Of a DNA stretch of 64,000 bases, positions 22,703 through 33,077 are shown piece after piece; position 1 is the stretch's first letter, and every line of letters begins with the position of its first letter. This DNA comes from Glebionis coronaria (taxonomy: Eukaryota; Streptophyta; Magnoliopsida; Asterales; Asteraceae): NCBI GenBank assembly GCA_025667525.1, contig CM046878.1, positions 78,657,696 to 78,721,695 of the forward strand, given 5' to 3'. Position numbers and translations under genes: made by a program. The notes under the pieces were generated by a model that was not told where the DNA came from, made no database searches, and was given only the letters and a program-made list of their open reading frames with translations.

Positions 22703-23290
22703 AAGTCCACCACCAAAGATCCATTGAAGATCAATTTTTACATACTTGTAGTTGTGTCATAGTTGTGAAGATCCAAGTAGTTGTGTGTATTTGGAAGTTG
22801 TGTATGTACTAAGTATAGTTGTGTAGATTGGTCCTAGCTACGATTAGGGCTCGACTTTTAGCTTAGAGTCGGAAATTGGTTAAGCGACGTGTACGGTTTT
22901 CTCCACCATAAGGAGCTTGTTGTGTAGTGAACTCTCGAGTAAGGAGTACTCGGGGAGTGGAGTAGGAACGAGGAGTGAGCTTCGTTGCCGAACCACTATA
23001 AATCCTTGGTGTTCGGTTTGATCTTTCTTTACCCTTAACTCTTTACATTCCTGATTACTTTTTGCATATACATGTGTTAATATTAGATTAGCTACACTAT
23101 CATTCTTTATTCTTTGTGGATATATTTTTATTAGTATTAGTTTAGCTACACTATCATTGTTCATATTTGTGCATAAGAAGATTTCACATATTTCCTCAAG
23201 CCTAAGTTTTTTGAAAAAGGATTTTTGGAAACCATATTTTTAACAAGTAAATTTTAAGAAACTATTCAACCCCCCCTTCTAGTTTCTACA
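22703..23290 (+). repeat. 5' LTR of element D, second part (after insertion E)
   Basis: Matches 47847-48434. Ends CCCCCCCTTCTAGTTTCTACA, the LTR terminus. Short minus-strand frames seen here are copied in the 3' LTR and carry no domain. Confidence 0.92.
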
Positions 23291-23292
23291 AT

Positions 23293-23304
23293 TGGTATTA
23301 GAGC
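23293..23304 (+). other. primer-binding site of element D
   Basis: TGGTATTAGAGC two bases after the LTR, 11 of 12 matching the initiator tRNA-Met complement. Confidence 0.85.
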
Positions 23305-23357
23305 GGGTTGCTCAAGAATTTTTAAAGTATATTGTATTTTAAAACTTGAATAGATCT

Positions 23358-25397
23358 ATGGATTCCAACAAGTACCTAGAAGGGCAATCTATGCAAAGAC
23401 CACCACTTTTTGAAACCGATAGTTTTATTTATTGGAAAAATAGATTTGAAACTTATGTGAAATCAAAAGATTTAGATCTTTGGCATGTTATTACCAATGG
23501 TGATTTTTTACCTTTTCAATTTAATGAAGTTTCTAAAACAAAAGAATTAGTCACTTTTGACAAAGCTAATGATGATACTAAAAAGAAACTTTCAAAAAAT
23601 AATGAGGCTAAAATGGTGATTTATAATGCTTTGCCTAAGAAAGAGTATGAAAGAATTTTTATGTGTGAAACCGCTAAAGATATTTGGAACACTCTTTTAG
23701 TAACCCACCAAGGTAATAGCCAAGTCAAAGAAAGTAAAATCGATCTTCTTGTCCAACAATATGAACAATTTGTCATCTTAGAAGATGAAACTATTGATAG
23801 TGCATTTGCTAGGTTTAACACCATTATTACTAGTCTAAAAGCACTTGATGAAGGTTTTTCTAGCAAGAACAATGTTAGGAAGTTTCTAAGGGCCTTACAT
23901 CCAAAGTGGAGAGCAAAAGTCACGGCTATTGAAGAGTCGAAATATCTCTCAACTTTATCACTCGATGAACTCATAGGAAACTTGAAGGTTTATGAGATGA
24001 TAATTTTGAAGGACTCGGAATTAGTAAAAACCAAGAGTGAAAGGAAATCTCTTGCACTTAAAGCCAAGAAGGCACAAAGTGACCATGATAGTTCCTCGGA
24101 AAGTGATGACGAGGAGTATGCATTGGCGGTGAGAGATTTCAAGAAGTTCTTCAAGAGACGAGGTCAACACGTTAGGCAACCAAACTATGACAAGAAACCA
24201 TTGTCAAAGAATCGGTTTGTCAAGAACGAAAAAGGTGATAGGAGTTGCTTTAGATGTGGTGATCCAAATCACTTCATTGGTGATTGTCCAAAGCCCGCTC
24301 GTGATAATAACCACACGGCATTCGTTAGTGGCGCTTGGAGCGATAGCGGTGAAGACGATGATGACAACCCCAAAGAGGAGAAATGTCTTATGGCTCACAC
24401 TTCTAAAGAGGTACATTCCGAAACCGAATATTATAGCAATGATAGTTCCACTTTAGATGATATTGAATTTGAAGGCAAATATGATAGCTTACACAAACTT
24501 AGTCTTAAATTCATAGAAAAGAATAAAACCTTAAAATCAACCAAAACTAAGCTTGAAAATGAGATTAATGAACTTAGGGAGAAATTGGCTAAACTTGAGA
24601 AAAACAAAGAGGTTGATTTAGGTTGCTTAAGTTGTGAGAAACTTAGATTAGATAATGATGATCTCAAGAGCACCTCCATTAAATTGGAAAAGTTCATGAA
24701 AGGTACTAGTGCTCTTGATGATATGTTAAACAAACAAGTTCATTCTAAGGAAAAACTTGGTCTAGGTTTTAACTCAAATGAAGCCTCAACTAGTGAACCA
24801 AAACAAGTCAGTTTTTCACAGAAAACACCTTCTAGACGCGGTTCCACATTGTATGGCGCGGTTCCTTATCGCTATGGAACCGCGGCCATAGATAAGGTAC
24901 CGCGGCCAGAAGTTGATTTTTGTGAAAACTCTGAACTTTCTGAAAAATCTAAGTTAAATGAAAAACCAAAGCATCTTACTATTAATAAGGTTCAATTACC
25001 CATACTTGACAACAATGCTATTAGTAAGTTCTATAAGCCGTTAAGTAAACCTCTCATGGGAAATAGAAGTTTATCTAGACTATCTTCTACTCCACCTAGA
25101 GTACGGAATGAGTCTAAGCCTAGAAGTAGAACGACAACGCCTACAAGAGATAATCAAAACAACTCACGAACTAGAAGTAAAACTCCAACACCTAGAAAGA
25201 ATAATAATAACTCTAAACCTAGATCAAACAAACCTAGGAGAAGTAATAAACAACAAAATGGTTACATGTATTACTATCCTCCTCCATTTTGTTCTCCATG
25301 GGGAATCCCCACCTCATTCATTCATCCCAACCAAATGCAAGGGATGTTTGGAACTAACAATTTTGGACCCATGAGATATTGGGGACCAAATGTTTGA
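23358..25397 (+). CDS. gag protein of SIRE-type copia element D
   Basis: A 679-residue frame from the ATG of MDSNKYLEG. The N-terminal half matches copia gag: [20 protein letters not shown], then the DIWNTLL and [10 protein letters not shown] region. One CCHC zinc knuckle, [15 protein letters not shown] (about residues 290-304), marks nucleocapsid RNA binding. Further features are a coiled-coil-prone K/E/L-rich stretch (about 375-455), a segment translated from the palindromic GGTACC module ([20 protein letters not shown], near 494-513), a basic R/S/T/P-rich region with [13 protein letters not shown] (near 600-615), and an aromatic C-terminus. A long gag with a C-terminal extension is usual for Sireviruses. 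It stops with TGA before pol, which lies in another frame. The frame is intact. Confidence 0.92.
   Translation: MDSNKYLEGQSMQRPPLFETDSFIYWKNRFETYVKSKDLDLWHVITNGDFLPFQFNEVSKTKELVTFDKANDDTKKKLSKNNEAKMVIYNALPKKEYERIFMCETAKDIWNTLLVTHQGNSQVKESKIDLLVQQYEQFVILEDETIDSAFARFNTIITSLKALDEGFSSKNNVRKFLRALHPKWRAKVTAIEESKYLSTLSLDELIGNLKVYEMIILKDSELVKTKSERKSLALKAKKAQSDHDSSSESDDEEYALAVRDFKKFFKRRGQHVRQPNYDKKPLSKNRFVKNEKGDRSCFRCGDPNHFIGDCPKPARDNNHTAFVSGAWSDSGEDDDDNPKEEKCLMAHTSKEVHSETEYYSNDSSTLDDIEFEGKYDSLHKLSLKFIEKNKTLKSTKTKLENEINELREKLAKLEKNKEVDLGCLSCEKLRLDNDDLKSTSIKLEKFMKGTSALDDMLNKQVHSKEKLGLGFNSNEASTSEPKQVSFSQKTPSRRGSTLYGAVPYRYGTAAIDKVPRPEVDFCENSELSEKSKLNEKPKHLTINKVQLPILDNNAISKFYKPLSKPLMGNRSLSRLSSTPPRVRNESKPRSRTTTPTRDNQNNSRTRSKTPTPRKNNNNSKPRSNKPRRSNKQQNGYMYYYPPPFCSPWGIPTSFIHPNQMQGMFGTNNFGPMRYWGPNV
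24836..24909. repeat. GGTACC/GGTTCC palindromic module inside gag of element D
   Basis: GCGGTTCC, GCGCGGTTCCTTATC, GGAACCGCGGCCATAG and GATAAGGTACCGCGGCCAGAA follow one another. The last block closely matches GATAAGGTACCGCGGGCAGAA of the LTR (about 10829-10849). The module keeps the gag frame open. It looks like a non-coding cis-module embedded in coding sequence. Confidence 0.6.
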
Positions 25398-25423
25398 TCT
25401 TGTGTATTGTTACCTAGATATGC

Positions 25424-26696
25424 TTGGGAATTGATTTGGAGCCTGATGAGTGGATTAAGGATAGTGGATGTTCTAAACACATGACGGGTAATCGAAGTTT
25501 GTTCTCGCATTACAAAGCATATGATGGAGGTAACGTCACATTCGCTAGTAGTCTATGTGGTAATATCATTGGCAAAGGTACGGTTTCTCTTGACTCCATG
25601 ACCATTGAAAATTTTGAGCACGTAGATAACTTAGGTTTTAACCTTTTAAGTATAGGTCAAATTTGTGATAATAAGTGTAAGGTCATCTTTTCGGAACATG
25701 TCAGTGAAATCGTAAAAGATGGAAAAGTCATTGGAAAAGGTGTTAGAAAGCATGGGCTTTATGTCATGAAGGTTAATAAGAAGTCAAAAGACAACATATG
25801 TCTTGCGACTATAGATGATAGTTCTACTCTTTGGCATAGGAGATTAGGTCACGCTAATATGCGTTTAATTCAATCTTTAGTCTCTAAGGAGTTGGTAAGA
25901 CACCTCCCCAAGATTAAGTTTGATAGTCACTTTTGTGATGCTTGCAAAGTTGGAAAGCAAGTTCACTCAAGTCACAAAGCCAAGAATTTGGTTTCGACCT
26001 CTCGGTGCTTAGAGCTCCTACATATGGATCTCTTTGGACCTTCCGCCATACGTAGTTATGGAGGTAACCTTTATACCCTAGTTATAGTTGACGACTATTC
26101 TAGATTCACTTGGACTAGATTTTTGGCATCTAAGAATGAAGCTTTCGATCACTTCGAAATCTTTAGTCAGAGAATTCAAAATCAACTAGGATGTTCAATT
26201 GTTTCTATTAGGACGGATCATGGTAGGGAATTTGATAATGAAGTGCAATTTGGTGCCTTTTGTGAAGCTCATGGTATTACCCATAACTTCTCGGCTCCTC
26301 GCACTCCACAATCAAATGGGGTAGTTGAAAGGAAGAATAGGACTCTCCAAGAGATGAGTAGGACGATGTTAAACGAGCAATCGTTGCCTCAAAAGTTTTG
26401 GTGCAATGCCGTAGATACATCGACTTATATTCTCAACCGAATTCTTATTCGACCTTTCCTAGGAAAGACCCCCTATGAGATTCTTAAAGGTAAGAAACCC
26501 TCATTAGAATACTTTAGGGTGTTTGGAAGCAAGTGCTTTATCCTCAACACCAAAGAATACCTTACCAAGTTTGACCCGAAGTCTTACGAAGGTATCCTTT
26601 TAGGTTATTCCCAAACTAATAAGGCCTACATAGTCCTAAATAGAACCTCAGGGGTTATTGAAGAATCACTCAACGTAACCTTTGATGAACCCCTCC
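25424..26696 (+). CDS. pol of element D, first part: protease and integrase (interrupted by element C)
   Basis: In a different frame from gag; a TAG at 25415 closes this frame upstream, so expression would need frameshifting, or a defect is present. Order: aspartic protease KDSGCSKHMTGNRSLF (active D near 25461); GAG-pre-integrase LWHRRLGHANMRLIQSL with CDACKVGK (about 25830-25950); integrase core with HMDLFGPS (about 26022), IRTDHGREF (about 26210) and SNGVVERKNRTLQEM, carrying the catalytic E (about 26313); then the copia C-terminal GYSQTNKAYIVLN region. Element C is inserted after DEPLL at 26696, so translation runs a few codons into C's LTR and stops at 26734. The continuation is at 29424. 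Confidence 0.92.
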
Positions 26697-27275
26697 TGTG
26701 GAAACCTTGGTTTCCGGATCTTTTAAGCTACTAGGAATGATCACTGTTCATATGATTAACATAATCAAAGCGGAATTAGAACAACAACCATTAACAAGGT
26801 GTTTAGGCACAATAACATGAATTAAAACAATAGGGATGTTCATTATATTAATAACAAACATCCACTAGACGTGTATACATTGAATCCCACGTCTAGTGCA
26901 CACACACGTTTAGGTTTACATTGTGAATGAATAATATGAATAAAACCTAAGACCCTTGGTTCCTTTTATAGTGTAAGGATTAGGGTTTACAAGAGATAAT
27001 GATGTATAAACAAGTAAATCTTCTATTTAAATAAACTTATGCAGAATATCTTTTGCATGTTTATCTAAATAGAAGCTTCCATAAGCTTCTTTGTCTATGT
27101 TTTGTCAATGCTTGAATTGCATGTGACAATGCTTGGATTGCACACAACAATGCTTGAGCCATCAACGCCTAATTTGCTCTTATCAACGCTTGATTAACTC
27201 TTGACAACGCTTGGACAATTTCTTCATGTTTTCTTCGTTTTTGAGTTTCTGCCACATCAACTTTTTGACCCAACA
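26697..27275 (-). repeat. 3' LTR of element C (579 bp)
   Basis: Left copy. Contains TATA-like CTATAAAAGG (minus strand, about 26963-26972) and a cluster of CAA(T/C)GCTTG repeats at about 27107-27215. Confidence 0.92.
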
Positions 27276-27287
27276 ATCTTCCCCTAG
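27276..27287 (-). other. polypurine tract of element C
   Basis: Minus-strand CTAGGGGAAGAT directly upstream of the 3' LTR. Confidence 0.75.
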
Positions 27288-28824
27288 TTGATAGTGGCAA
27301 AACTCTATGTGTATCTCTTGTAAGTTGTACATGATCTTCAAGTTGCTTCCCCTCAAGTGTAGCACGTATTTTCTTCCCCTTTTTGTCACATCAACAAGGA
27401 AGTAAACAATGTTGCAATCTTTGAAGATTCTCCAAATGTAGCTCTATGTAATGATCTTGAAGAATAATTAATATAATATTTTTGATGTAGAAGTAGAATA
27501 ACCCAACCTTGTGTTCCATGTCTTGTACTATCCACGTGACTAAGAACTTATACTCATGGCACAAAGTATAAGTAGACCTCAATCCCTTGTCAATATTCTC
27601 ATCCTTTGTGAGACACTGAGCACGATAATGTAACTCCTTCAAGTGTTATGACAAGCCTTCATCACCAACCATGTAAAGCACGAACAAGTTACCTTTAAAG
27701 TCTATGACTGGGAGTCCATGACTTTAAGATATGATAGAACACAAACTCGCGAAAATCTTCCTCAATTATCAAACTTACCATAAGAATTCTTCCCCTTAAG
27801 CTAACACCTCTTCATGATGAACCAATATCTTTGTATGTAAAAGCAGACATGGATAACTCTTTCTCAAGGCTATCCCGATTACATACTCCAATAAATTACT
27901 TCATAAATGTTGTTAACTTGCATTAAAACCATTAATTCCGTTTAAAAATATCCGAGCCATAAATATCATCATGATATTCTAAATTAAAACGGAGATTCCA
28001 TGTACCTTCGTGTGTAATTACTCCTTTTTGTGTGCTTAAAACGTACCAATTTTCTCAAACAGCAACTATTCCTTTTGTTTTCCAATATCCTTCAATGTCC
28101 AAGATATCAACACTGTGTGTTGTCCAATATCGGACAACACTTATCAGCGTTGAAAAATGTATATATCGGACAACAAGTGTCAGCGCTTCCCAACAGCGCT
28201 TAACTTATTCCTGTCAGCGCCAACTTTGTATCTGTCAGCGCCTGGCCATCAGCGTCTTATCCATGGCTTGTCAGCGTCACACCAACATCTATCAGCGTCA
28301 CACCAACATCTATCAGCGTCTAAATAACTCCCATCAGCGGCTAATTGATCTAGTGTTTTATAAACCCTAAATCATTATTTCATGTGAAAATCCATAAACT
28401 GCAGTGAACTTCGACAGCGAATAACTTCTTCATAAATGCTCAGATCGAAGATCCCTTCTGTCAGATCCTAGTCATAAGTGTCAAGAACCTACAGATCAAA
28501 TTTCACGACGATCCAACGGTTAACGAAGGAGAAATCGCGTTTTTACTATTACTGTTCACAGAAAACAGCATATGACCCCTGCTGACTTTGACGCTTAATA
28601 ACTTTTTCTTGGGGATAGATCTCGACAATCCCTCCAGTGGATATCTAGATATATGTATGTAGAACACACATATAAAATTTCGTGGCGATCCAACGGTTCA
28701 ATAAAAAGTTATGGCCTTCTGAATACTGCTGCGCACACAAAAACGTCCAGAAAAACCCTAGACGGAATTTTCTTTTCTTCTCGAAACACGAACACCTTGT
28801 TGGTCCTAGCATCACGAGCCACGA
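27288..28824 (-). other. non-coding interior of element C
   Basis: AT-rich sequence with no retroviral domain on either strand. Frames of 60-110 codons exist but only reflect repeats. It includes the TCAGCG repeat tract described separately. Confidence 0.75.
28137..28340. repeat. TCAGCG-rich repeat tract in element C
   Basis: About eleven CAGCG(T/C) motifs in 200 bp, most as (A/G)TCAGCG at irregular spacing, and two exact 21-bp units (ATCAGCGTCACACCAACATC plus T) at about 28278-28320. It reads through as a repetitive frame, which I take as an artefact. Confidence 0.8.
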
Positions 28825-28837
28825 GGCTCTGATACCA
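28825..28837 (-). other. primer-binding site of element C
   Basis: Minus-strand TGGTATCAGAGCC, an exact match to the initiator tRNA-Met complement, two bases inside the 5' LTR. Confidence 0.9.
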
Positions 28838-28839
28838 AT

Positions 28840-29418
28840 TGTGGAAACCTTGGTTTCCGGATCTTTTAAGCTACTAAGAATGATCACTGTTCATATGATT
28901 AACATAATCAAAGCGGAATTAGAACAACAACCATTAACAAGGTGTTTAGGCACAATAATATGAATTAAAACAATAGGGATGTTCATTATATTAATAACAA
29001 ACATCCACTAGACGTGTATACACTGAATCCCACGTCTAGTGCACACACACGTTTAGGTTTACATTGTGAATGAATAATATGAATAAAACCTAAGACACTT
29101 GGTTCCTTTTATAGTGTAAGGATTAGGGTTTACAAGAGATAATGATGTATAAACAAGTAAATCTTTTATTTAAATAAACTTATGCATAATATCTTTTGCA
29201 TGTTTATCTAAATAGAAGCTTCCATAAGCTTCTTTGTCTACGTTTTGTCAATGCTTGAATTGCATGTGACAATGCTTGGATTGCACACAACAATGCTTGA
29301 GCCATCAACGCCTAATTTGCTCTTATCAACGCTTGATTAACTCTTGACAACGCTTGGACAATTTCTTCATGTTTTCTTCGTTTTTGAGTTTCTGCCACAT
29401 CAACTTTTTGACCCAACA
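28840..29418 (-). repeat. 5' LTR of element C (579 bp)
   Basis: Right copy, same length as the left, about 1.2 percent different by eye. Confidence 0.92.
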
Positions 29419-29423
29419 CCTCC

Positions 29424-31182
29424 TTCACCCAAGACACCACCATTGGTTGATGATTACTTGGATGAATTAGAAGTAGTTAAAGTCAAAGAGGTTAGAAAAA
29501 TAGGAGTTAAAGACCTTAGTGTTGAAAAGGAAGTAAACATTAAGGAGTCTAGGGATCATACTCTCAATAATGTTATTGGTGACTTAAATCAAAGGACCCT
29601 AAGATCTCAAGTCCAAAACCAAAGCAACTTCTTTTGTTTTGTCTCCTTGATTGAACCTAAGAATGTTAAAGAAGCCTTGACGGATGAGAGTTGGGTCATT
29701 GCGATGCAAGAAGAATTGAATCAATTCGTTGCCAATGATGTTTGGGAACTTGTTCCTCCACCTAGAAGTTCTACCATTATAGGAACCAAATGGGTATTTA
29801 GGAATAAGCTAGATGAGAATGGTGTTGTGTCTCGTAACAAGGCTAGACTTGTAGCTCAAGGCTATAATCAACAAGAAGGGATTGATTATGACGATACATA
29901 TGCACCGATAGCTAGATTAGAATCAATTAGAATCCTTTTAGCCTACGCTTGTGCCTTAGATATTAAGCTTCAACAAATGGATGTAAAGAGTGCATTTCTT
30001 AACGGTTTGATCAATGAGGAGGTATATGTGGCTCAACCTCCCGGCTTCATTGATTTTGAGAAACTGGACCATGTTTACAAGCTTAAGAAAGCACTTTATG
30101 GACTCAAACAAGCACCCAAAGCTTGGTATGATAGACTTAAAGCGTTTCTTGTTAAACATGAGTATACCATGGGTATGGTAGACAATACACTCTTTACAAA
30201 GAAGAAAGGTCCTCACCTCATAATCGTACAAATATATGTTGATGACATTATATTTGGCTCAACTTGTCAAGAATTGTGTGATGACTTTGCCAAAATCATA
30301 CATGATGAGTTTGAAATGAGTATGATGGGAGAACTTAACTTCTTTTTAGGACTCCAAATTAAACAAATGGACGATGGTATTTTCTTTAGTCAATCTAAGT
30401 ACGCTAAAGAAATGCTAAAGAAATTTGGATTAGAAGAATCTAGACCAATGAAGACCCCTATGGCCTCGGATACTAAACTCACCGTAGATGATGATTGTGA
30501 GTCGGTAGACAACACCAAATATAGAGGTATGATTGGTAGTTTGTTGTACCTAACGGCAAGTCGACCGGATATCATGTTTAGTGTTTGCCTTTGTGCTCGC
30601 TTCCAAGAGGCTCCCAAAACCTCTCACCTTGAAGCGGTTAAGCCTATCTTCCGATTCATTAAAGGCACTATACATTTAGGATTATGGTATCCTAAAGGGA
30701 CCGGTGTAGAAACCATTGTCTACGCGGACTCGGATCATGCGGGAGACTATGTGGACCGGAAAAGCACTAGTGGAGTTTGTACCTTCATGGATTGTTGTTT
30801 AACTTCTTGGTTCTCCAAGAAACAAACCGCTCTTGCGATATCCACCACGGAAGCCGAGTATGTGAGTGCCGGTAAAGCATGCCAACAAGCTCTATGGATG
30901 AAGCAAGCGCTTGTTGATTACAGGATTTATCTTGATGATGTTCCCATCATGTGCGATAATAAAGGCGCTATAGACCTAAGCAAGAATCCCATGCAACATT
31001 CGCGAACCAAACACATAGAAATTAGACACCATTTCCTTAGGGATAATGTTCAAAAGGGGAACATTACTATTGAAAAGGTGCCCTCTGAGGACAACTTAGC
31101 CGATATCTTTACTAAGCCACTTAAGAGGGAACCTTTTAATTACTTGCGTCTAGGTCTAGGATTAATGGAACATCTTCCTTAA
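29424..31182 (+). CDS. pol of element D, second part: reverse transcriptase and RNase H
   Basis: Continues the frame broken by element C; in-frame codons just upstream of 29419 belong to C's LTR. RT is intact: WVIAMQEELNQF, GTKWVFRNKLDENG, NKARLVAQGYNQQEGIDYD, QMDVKSAFLNG (first catalytic D), and IYVDDIIFGST with the YVDD active site (about 30234-30245). RNase H follows with VYADSDHAGDY, STTEAEYVSAG, CDNKGAIDLS and TKHIEIRHHFLRD, ending ADIFTKPL and LGLGLMEHLP. Apart from C the domain set is complete, so D was probably competent when C landed. Confidence 0.92.
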
Positions 31183-31643
31183 ATTCTTTTCTTATTGTGT
31201 GTTTTCTATTACCACTTTGAGTTCTTGAGTCTTTTAAAATTCCTTTGAAAAATCTTCCCATCTCCTTTTCAAAACTCTCAAAGTCTCTTTCGAAAATGGA
31301 TGAGAAATTCGTTTGACATTGTTAATTCAATCTAAAAATGATTTTTCATAGATTCTCGCTATTAATATAGAGCTTACATAATTCATATGTATGATTCTCT
31401 CAAACATAGCAAGAACAAGATTGAATCATGGAGGATCATTGTGTCATGACTTAAGGTCTTGTCTTACACACCTCCTACATTGATTTTTTTTATCCATGTA
31501 TTTTGGTCAAATCTCTATTTGGTAAGTTTGCATATGTTTTCTTTGTCTATCTTTGCTTTTAAGCATATCCCTATGATAAGTTAGACTAGAAAAATAAGAT
31601 TTGCAAAAAAATCTTTCTCCAAACACCAAACCCTGCTTCTGCA
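31183..31643 (+). other. region after pol in element D
   Basis: Non-coding and AT-rich. Aligns with 1860-2344 of copia1 (minus strand), so it is conserved in the family. Confidence 0.7.
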
Positions 31644-31718
31644 GGCGGTTCCATAAGTGAGCCGCGGTACCTTATTGATAAGGTACCGCCACTATAGATA
31701 AGGAACCGCCTATAGTGG
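31644..31718. repeat. palindromic GGTACC module downstream of pol in element D
   Basis: GGCGGTTCC, GCCGCGGTACCTTATTGA, TAAGGTACCGCC and ATAAGGAACCGCC in close succession, forming nested dyads. It is the third site of this motif type in the element. Confidence 0.6.
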
Positions 31719-31863
31719 CCTTCCTTTTCGGGTTTTTGTCTGAAACTCCAGATTTGCTCCAACCTTTTTGAGAATCTTTGTTTCAAACCCTTTGACCACC
31801 CCAAAAATACCCTAACCCTTCCTTATTTAAACCATAAGCATTTTGCATTACTTCACATCAAAA

Positions 31864-32217
31864 ATGTCTTATTCTCTCAATGAAAGCCTTGAATCTCCTC
31901 CATTTTCTCCAATTGCTTTCAATCCAAACCCACCCAAGAACACTCTTAATCACATTTCTCCTACCAAGAATGTTGATTGTGGAACTTCTTTTCTTCCACC
32001 ACCACCCTTTAGTGTTCTTCCTCCTTCTCATGATAATGTCATGCACCATGGAACATATTGTCATTGTTGTCAATATCAACATCTTGCTATGGCACACATC
32101 TATGAGGAGTTGAGCTACATCAAGAGTCTCTTAATCAAGCCTCCTCTTCACTTTGATTATGAGATCTCCAACAAGCCACCACCACCACCCTCCGCTATTA
32201 CCTTGTCTTTCATATAA
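31864..32217 (+). CDS. small proline-rich ORF between pol and 3' LTR of element D
   Basis: A 117-residue frame from MSYSLNESLESPPFSP to SAITLSFI. It has several proline runs (PPPPFS, PPPPPS), a Cys/His patch CHCCQYQHLAMAH, and MAHIYEELSYIKSLL that could form a helix. No signal peptide or membrane segment is evident, so it does not look like the longer env-like protein that some SIRE elements carry in this position. It may be a remnant of such a gene or an unrelated small protein. A TATTTAAACC box lies about 40 bases upstream. Not recognised. Confidence 0.45.
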   Translation: MSYSLNESLESPPFSPIAFNPNPPKNTLNHISPTKNVDCGTSFLPPPPFSVLPPSHDNVMHHGTYCHCCQYQHLAMAHIYEELSYIKSLLIKPPLHFDYEISNKPPPPPSAITLSFI

Positions 32218-32658
32218 GCATTGATTGCTTATCCACAAGACACCAAATTCAAGCAAATCTTAGAATTCTAGAATAACTAGGATTAGATTTATGCTTTTGG
32301 CTTGTTTCTTTTTCCATACTTCTTTGTATGATGTTCTTTTAGTAACCTATCTTGGATCTTTGTCTTTGTGTCTTCTTCTCTTTTAATTTTTTTTGTGACC
32401 TATTGCTATATATTGTTGGTTGTTTCTTTTGTTCAACTAACCCTTCTATGTAGCTTGTCACCAAATCTCGATTCCTCGGTGCCCCAAGCTAGGGGGAGTA
32501 AGCACCAAGGGGGAGTCTTTGCAAAGTCCGTTTCTTCAACACCGGATTACACAACCTTTTTGCTTCGACAAAGGGGGAGAAATGAATAAACTCGTCTTCG
32601 AAAATCTTGTTTTTGTGTGATTGAGTTTATGTATTATCGGAATCAAAAAGGGGGAGAT
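32218..32658 (+). other. 3' untranslated region of D with four polypurine tracts
   Basis: AGGGGGAG occurs at about 32491, 32508, 32572 and 32649. The last (AAAAAGGGGGAGAT) sits right before the LTR and is the working primer site by position. Repeated polypurine tracts here are a known Sirevirus signature. No convincing gene in this stretch. Confidence 0.75.
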
Positions 32659-33077
32659 TGTTAATGCAATAATGACTAAAAACGTTACTTGCATTTTTCG
32701 GTCTCGCTTAGTTTTGATTACGACAATATGTAAAAACAAGCATTTACGAAAACAACGAAAAACGAATTCTTGAGTTCAAGTATTTTTCATTTTACCCATT
32801 TTCACTTAAGGTATGGATAAACAAGTACTAACCTTAATCAAGTGATCAAGTGATTTAATCTTTTCTTAAAACTCACTTTTTATTAAATGTGACAAGTTTT
32901 TATTAAACTTTATTTTTAAGAAAATGTTTTATTAAATTAATTATTTGAAATTTGAAAATGGCATATTCTTATTCTGTTAAGAATATCCTTTCAGGATATT
33001 TTTATACCCCAATAAGACCTCCACCACTAAATGACAAAAAGGAGCGGAGTCTAGTCCGGCGATACCTTAGCGCCTAG
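32659..33077 (+). repeat. 3' LTR of element D, first part (before insertion F)
   Basis: Starts TGTTAATGCAATAATG. Carries about 20 bp extra (around 32887-32906, ATGTGACAAG...) compared with the 5' LTR. Element F cuts it inside the palindromic module at CCTAG. Confidence 0.92.

Larger units (their letters stand above)
26697..29418 (-). mobile_element. element C: non-autonomous LTR retrotransposon (2.7 kb)
   Basis: Two 579-bp LTRs (26697-27275 and 28840-29418, about 7 differences), TSD CCTCC on both sides (26692-26696 and 29419-29423). A perfect 13-base tRNA-Met primer site (28825-28837) and a polypurine tract (27276-27287) fix the minus orientation. LTR ends are TGTTGGGTCAAAA...TTTCCACA. The 1.56 kb interior has no gag or pol domain, so it must borrow enzymes. 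Its LTR TATA box reads CTATAAAAGGAACC on the minus strand. Confidence 0.93.

Noticed and set aside
28137..28340. CRISPR-like spaced repeats in element C
   Set aside because: Repeat units are short and unevenly spaced, and lie inside a plant LTR element; no Cas genes and not a prokaryotic context.
28032..28370. A 112-codon frame through the TCAGCG repeats of element C
   Set aside because: Open only because the repeats lack stops in that frame; the element is non-coding and the opposite strand is its sense strand.
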